Shown: one piece after another, positions 5,843 through 7,654 of the stretch
How the letters are laid out: every line of letters begins with the position of its first letter
Numbering within the stretch: the first letter of the stretch is position 1
NCBI GenBank assembly: GCA_013619035.1
Contig: JABXKX010000231.1
Coordinates: 1 to 7,654, forward strand
Source: Peptostreptococcaceae bacterium
GTDB taxonomy: Bacteria; Bacillota_A; Clostridia; Peptostreptococcales; Acidaminobacteraceae
Direction of reading: 5' to 3'
DNA length: 7,654 bases
Position numbers and translations under genes: made by a program
The notes under the pieces: model-generated
Database searches by the model: none
What the model saw: only the letters and a program-made list of their open reading frames with translations
Told to the model about the DNA's origin: nothing

Positions 5843-7030
5843 ATGAGTAATATTCATGATTTAAAGTATTTACAAGATAGTGTTCAAGGTTTAAAAGATC
5901 AAGGTGTTTATAGAAAACTACCAGTATTAGAGAGTGCAAATGAAGCAGAGATTATATTAAACGGAAAATCTGTTATCAACTTATCATCTAATAACTACTT
6001 AGGATTTGCTAATCATCCAGTTTTAAAAGCTGCTGCAATCAAAGCGGTTGAAAAATACGGTGTTGGAGCAGGTGCTGTTAGAACAATCGTAGGTAACATG
6101 GATATTCATGAAGAATTAGAAGTGTTATTAGCTGAATTCAAAAGAGAAGAAGCTGCAATGGTATTCCAATCTGGATTCAACTGTAATGCTGGTGTTATCC
6201 AAGCAATTACTACAAAAGGTGATTTAATTATTTCTGATGCTCTGAATCATGCGAGTATCATTGATGGTGTAAAACTTTCTAAAGCTGACAAAGCAATCTT
6301 CAAGCATAGTGATATGGCTGATTTAAGAAGAGTTCTTGAAGAAAGAAGAAAAGACTACAATACTGTATTAATTATTACTGATGGTGTATTTAGTATGGAT
6401 GGTGACTTAGCTAAATTACCTGAGATTGTAGATTTAGCAGAAGAGTTTGAAGCATTAACATATGTAGATGATGCACATGGTTCAGGCGTATTAGGTGAGT
6501 GTGGTAGAGGTACAGTAGATCACTTTGGTTTACACGGTAGAGTAGATTTCTGTATAGGTACTTTGTCAAAAGGTATCGGCGTTATAGGCGGTTACTGCGC
6601 TGGTAAAAGTGTTATGAAAGAATGGTTAAGTCACAGAGGTCGTCCAATCTTATTTAGTACAGCATTACCACCTGCAGCAGTTATGCCAATTATGGAAGCA
6701 ATAAAATTATTAATGAATTCAAGTGAATATACAGATAGATTATGGTCAAATGCAAGATTCTTTAAAGAAAAATTAGGCAAACTTGGATTTGATACAGGTA
6801 AAAGTGAAACACCTATTACACCAGTTATCATTGGAGATGAAGCGAAGTCTATGGAATTCTCTAAAAAACTATTAGAAAAAGGTGTTTATGTATCAGCAAT
6901 TGTATTCCCAACCGTGGCACTTGGTACTGGTAGAGTTCGTTGTATGGTAACAGCAGGACATACAGAAGAACAACTTTCAAAAGCAGTAGATGTGTTTGAA
7001 GAAGTTGGTAAAGAAATGGGAATCATATAA
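5843..7030 (+). CDS. kbl: Glycine C-acetyltransferase (2-amino-3-ketobutyrate CoA ligase)
   Basis: A cytoplasmic pyridoxal-phosphate enzyme of the alpha-oxoamine synthase family. It splits 2-amino-3-ketobutyrate with CoA to glycine and acetyl-CoA, the second step of threonine breakdown through threonine dehydrogenase, or the reverse. With the start at 5843 it has 395 residues, the family's normal length. Visible features: [13 protein letters not shown] (47-59), [12 protein letters not shown] (131-142, H136 stacking on the cofactor), [10 protein letters not shown] (179-188), [11 protein letters not shown] (208-218, D210 and H212) and [13 protein letters not shown] (239-251), with K243 as the Schiff-base lysine. 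NNYLG, not the NDYLG usual in BioF, favours Kbl over 8-amino-7-oxononanoate synthase, and no biotin genes are nearby. It follows the XRE-cupin regulator, has tandem promoters and ends 9 nt before its terminator. The usual partner tdh is not in the window. Substrate is inferred from family resemblance. Confidence 0.88.
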   Translation: MSNIHDLKYLQDSVQGLKDQGVYRKLPVLESANEAEIILNGKSVINLSSNNYLGFANHPVLKAAAIKAVEKYGVGAGAVRTIVGNMDIHEELEVLLAEFKREEAAMVFQSGFNCNAGVIQAITTKGDLIISDALNHASIIDGVKLSKADKAIFKHSDMADLRRVLEERRKDYNTVLIITDGVFSMDGDLAKLPEIVDLAEEFEALTYVDDAHGSGVLGECGRGTVDHFGLHGRVDFCIGTLSKGIGVIGGYCAGKSVMKEWLSHRGRPILFSTALPPAAVMPIMEAIKLLMNSSEYTDRLWSNARFFKEKLGKLGFDTGKSETPITPVIIGDEAKSMEFSKKLLEKGVYVSAIVFPTVALGTGRVRCMVTAGHTEEQLSKAVDVFEEVGKEMGII

Positions 7031-7039
7031 ATGTTATTT

Positions 7040-7071
7040 AAAAGTTAGCTTAGCTAACTTTTTTTCTTTTT
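7040..7071 (+). terminator. Intrinsic terminator after kbl
   Basis: AAAAGTTAGC (7040-7049) pairs perfectly with GCTAACTTTT (7053-7062) around a 3-nt loop (TTA). A T-rich tail follows (TTTCTTTTT). The perfect 10-bp stem and tail just after the stop make this a confident terminator. The A and T flanks could also let it work on the minus strand. Confidence 0.92.
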
Positions 7072-7077
7072 AATTAA

Positions 7078-7086
7078 TGTTATAAT
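7078..7086 (+). promoter_or_regulatory. Extended -10 promoter of cheV
   Basis: TG-T-TATAAT is a perfect extended -10 element. The -35 position falls in the T-tail of the preceding terminator and shows no good TTGACA, as is common for extended -10 promoters. Transcription would begin near 7093, leaving a leader of about 70 nt. No sigma-D-like (flagellar) boxes are evident. Confidence 0.6.
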
Positions 7087-7102
7087 AGAAATTAAGTGAT
7101 AG

Positions 7103-7117
7103 CGAAGTGAAACTTCG
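7103..7117 (+). other. Small hairpin in the cheV leader
   Basis: CGAAGT (7103-7108) and ACTTCG (7112-7117) form a 6-bp stem with a GAA loop. The sequence ATAGCGA occurs on both sides (7099-7105 and 7123-7129). AACTT (7111-7115) could instead pair with AAGTT (7144-7148) close to the ribosome binding site. I cannot match the leader to a known riboswitch. Confidence 0.4.
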
Positions 7118-7164
7118 GGTATATAGCGATAAAGCAAATAATCAAGTTACGCAGGAGGGAATAT

Positions 7165-7654
7165 ATGGAAATTAATAAAGATGGAATTTTACTTGAAAGT
7201 GGAACGAATGAGGTTGAGATTCTGCGTTTTAAGGTAGCAGGTGAATTATATGCTATAAATGTTGTTAAGGTAAGTGAGTTATTGCATATTGATAATATTG
7301 CCAAAGTGCCTAATGCAGATATTGCAGTCCCTGGCGTTTCTTTAATTCGTGGTGAAGTAATTACCATTATAGATATGCTTCAAGTATTAGAAGGTAGAAA
7401 AAATCCGGATGTCGGTAAAGCTATGACTTTAGTATGTGAATTCAATCAATTGAAGGTTGCATTTGCTATTGAAGAGGTGATTGGTATTTCTCGTATTACT
7501 TGGTCTGATATACAAAAACCTAACGATATCACGAATACATCTCTGGTAATTGGTAATATTAATTATAACAATGAGATTGTTATGTTACTGGATTTTGAAA
7601 AGATTGTTATGGATATCAGTCCGCAATCAGGTATTAACTTAGAGAGAATTGATA
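7165..7654 (+). CDS. cheV: Chemotaxis coupling protein CheV, N-terminal part (cut by window end)
   Basis: CheV links chemoreceptors to the CheA kinase and contributes to adaptation. It is a CheW-like domain followed by a phosphorylatable receiver domain. The first 163 residues are present, open to the window edge. They contain the typical beginning GILLESGTNEVEIL (7-20), the CheW-like fold with the VPGVSLIRGEVITIIDM segment (55-71), and the CheV-type end of that domain: ISRITWSDIQKP (108-119), LLDFEKI (141-147) and ISPQSGINLERI (151-162). The last segment is characteristic of CheV rather than CheW, so I expect a receiver domain beyond the window; its Asp cannot be seen. Start: ATG with AGGAGGG (7153-7159) 5 nt upstream. 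It has its own promoter after the kbl terminator, so it is independent of the metabolic genes. Confidence 0.9.
   Translation, partial: MEINKDGILLESGTNEVEILRFKVAGELYAINVVKVSELLHIDNIAKVPNADIAVPGVSLIRGEVITIIDMLQVLEGRKNPDVGKAMTLVCEFNQLKVAFAIEEVIGISRITWSDIQKPNDITNTSLVIGNINYNNEIVMLLDFEKIVMDISPQSGINLERID

Noticed and set aside
5784..5843. A 19-codon TTG-started leader peptide (with an AIIII run) ending in TAATG at the kbl start, as an attenuation leader
   Set aside because: The Ile run is created by the TATAAT -10 box of P2 and the TTG is its -35 box. Its supposed Shine-Dalgarno would also lie upstream of, or right at, the start of a P1 transcript.
7093..7164. Cyclic-di-GMP (GEMM) riboswitch before cheV
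   Set aside because: The hairpin with a GAA-type loop and nearby GC-AAA pieces are suggestive, but the core GGGACGCAAAGC segment and second helix are absent and the leader is too short.

Overview
The window is low-GC, AT-rich DNA with tightly packed genes, all on the + strand. Strong purine-rich ribosome binding sites, AGA-dominated arginine codons, U-tract terminators and the gene set (OppBCDF, an XRE-cupin regulator, Kbl, CheV) point to a Gram-positive bacterium of the Bacillota. The terminal CheV implies a chemotactic, probably motile organism. I cannot name genus or species. The first 24 bases are not genomic: they are the end of an Illumina Nextera (Tn5) adapter, so this is the raw end of an assembled contig and the true upstream context is missing.

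Region 1 (90-5091) is an oligopeptide/dipeptide ABC importer operon, oppB-oppC-oppD-oppF, followed by a small membrane-protein ORF. OppB and OppC are the permeases; OppD and OppF are the two ATPases, each with an intact ATP site and a C-terminal four-cysteine tail with identical spacing. No substrate-binding protein (OppA) gene is visible; it may lie upstream of the contig end or elsewhere. OppC is the outlier: 617 residues, about twice the usual length, because some 330 residues are inserted on the predicted outer face between TM1 and the conserved GTDxxGR segment. The insert carries a motif repeated three times at about 80-residue spacing. The small ORF (63 aa) starts inside the end of oppF, encodes an acidic N-terminus plus a long hydrophobic segment, and contains a long perfect hairpin. 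A terminator at 5109-5141 closes the unit.

Region 2 (5142-7071) holds an XRE-type regulator with a cupin domain, then kbl (2-amino-3-ketobutyrate CoA ligase, threonine/glycine metabolism). The roughly 110-bp gap between them carries two tandem sigma-A-like promoters and an 18-bp near-palindrome over the upstream -35 box, a natural candidate operator for the regulator. The usual partner gene tdh is not in the window. kbl ends at a strong intrinsic terminator.

Region 3 (7072-7654) starts with an extended -10 promoter and a roughly 70-nt leader with a small hairpin, then the 5' part of cheV, cut by the window end within or just after its CheW-like domain.

There is no rRNA, tRNA, CRISPR array or native mobile element that I can see. 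No gene-free stretch exceeds 300 bases.
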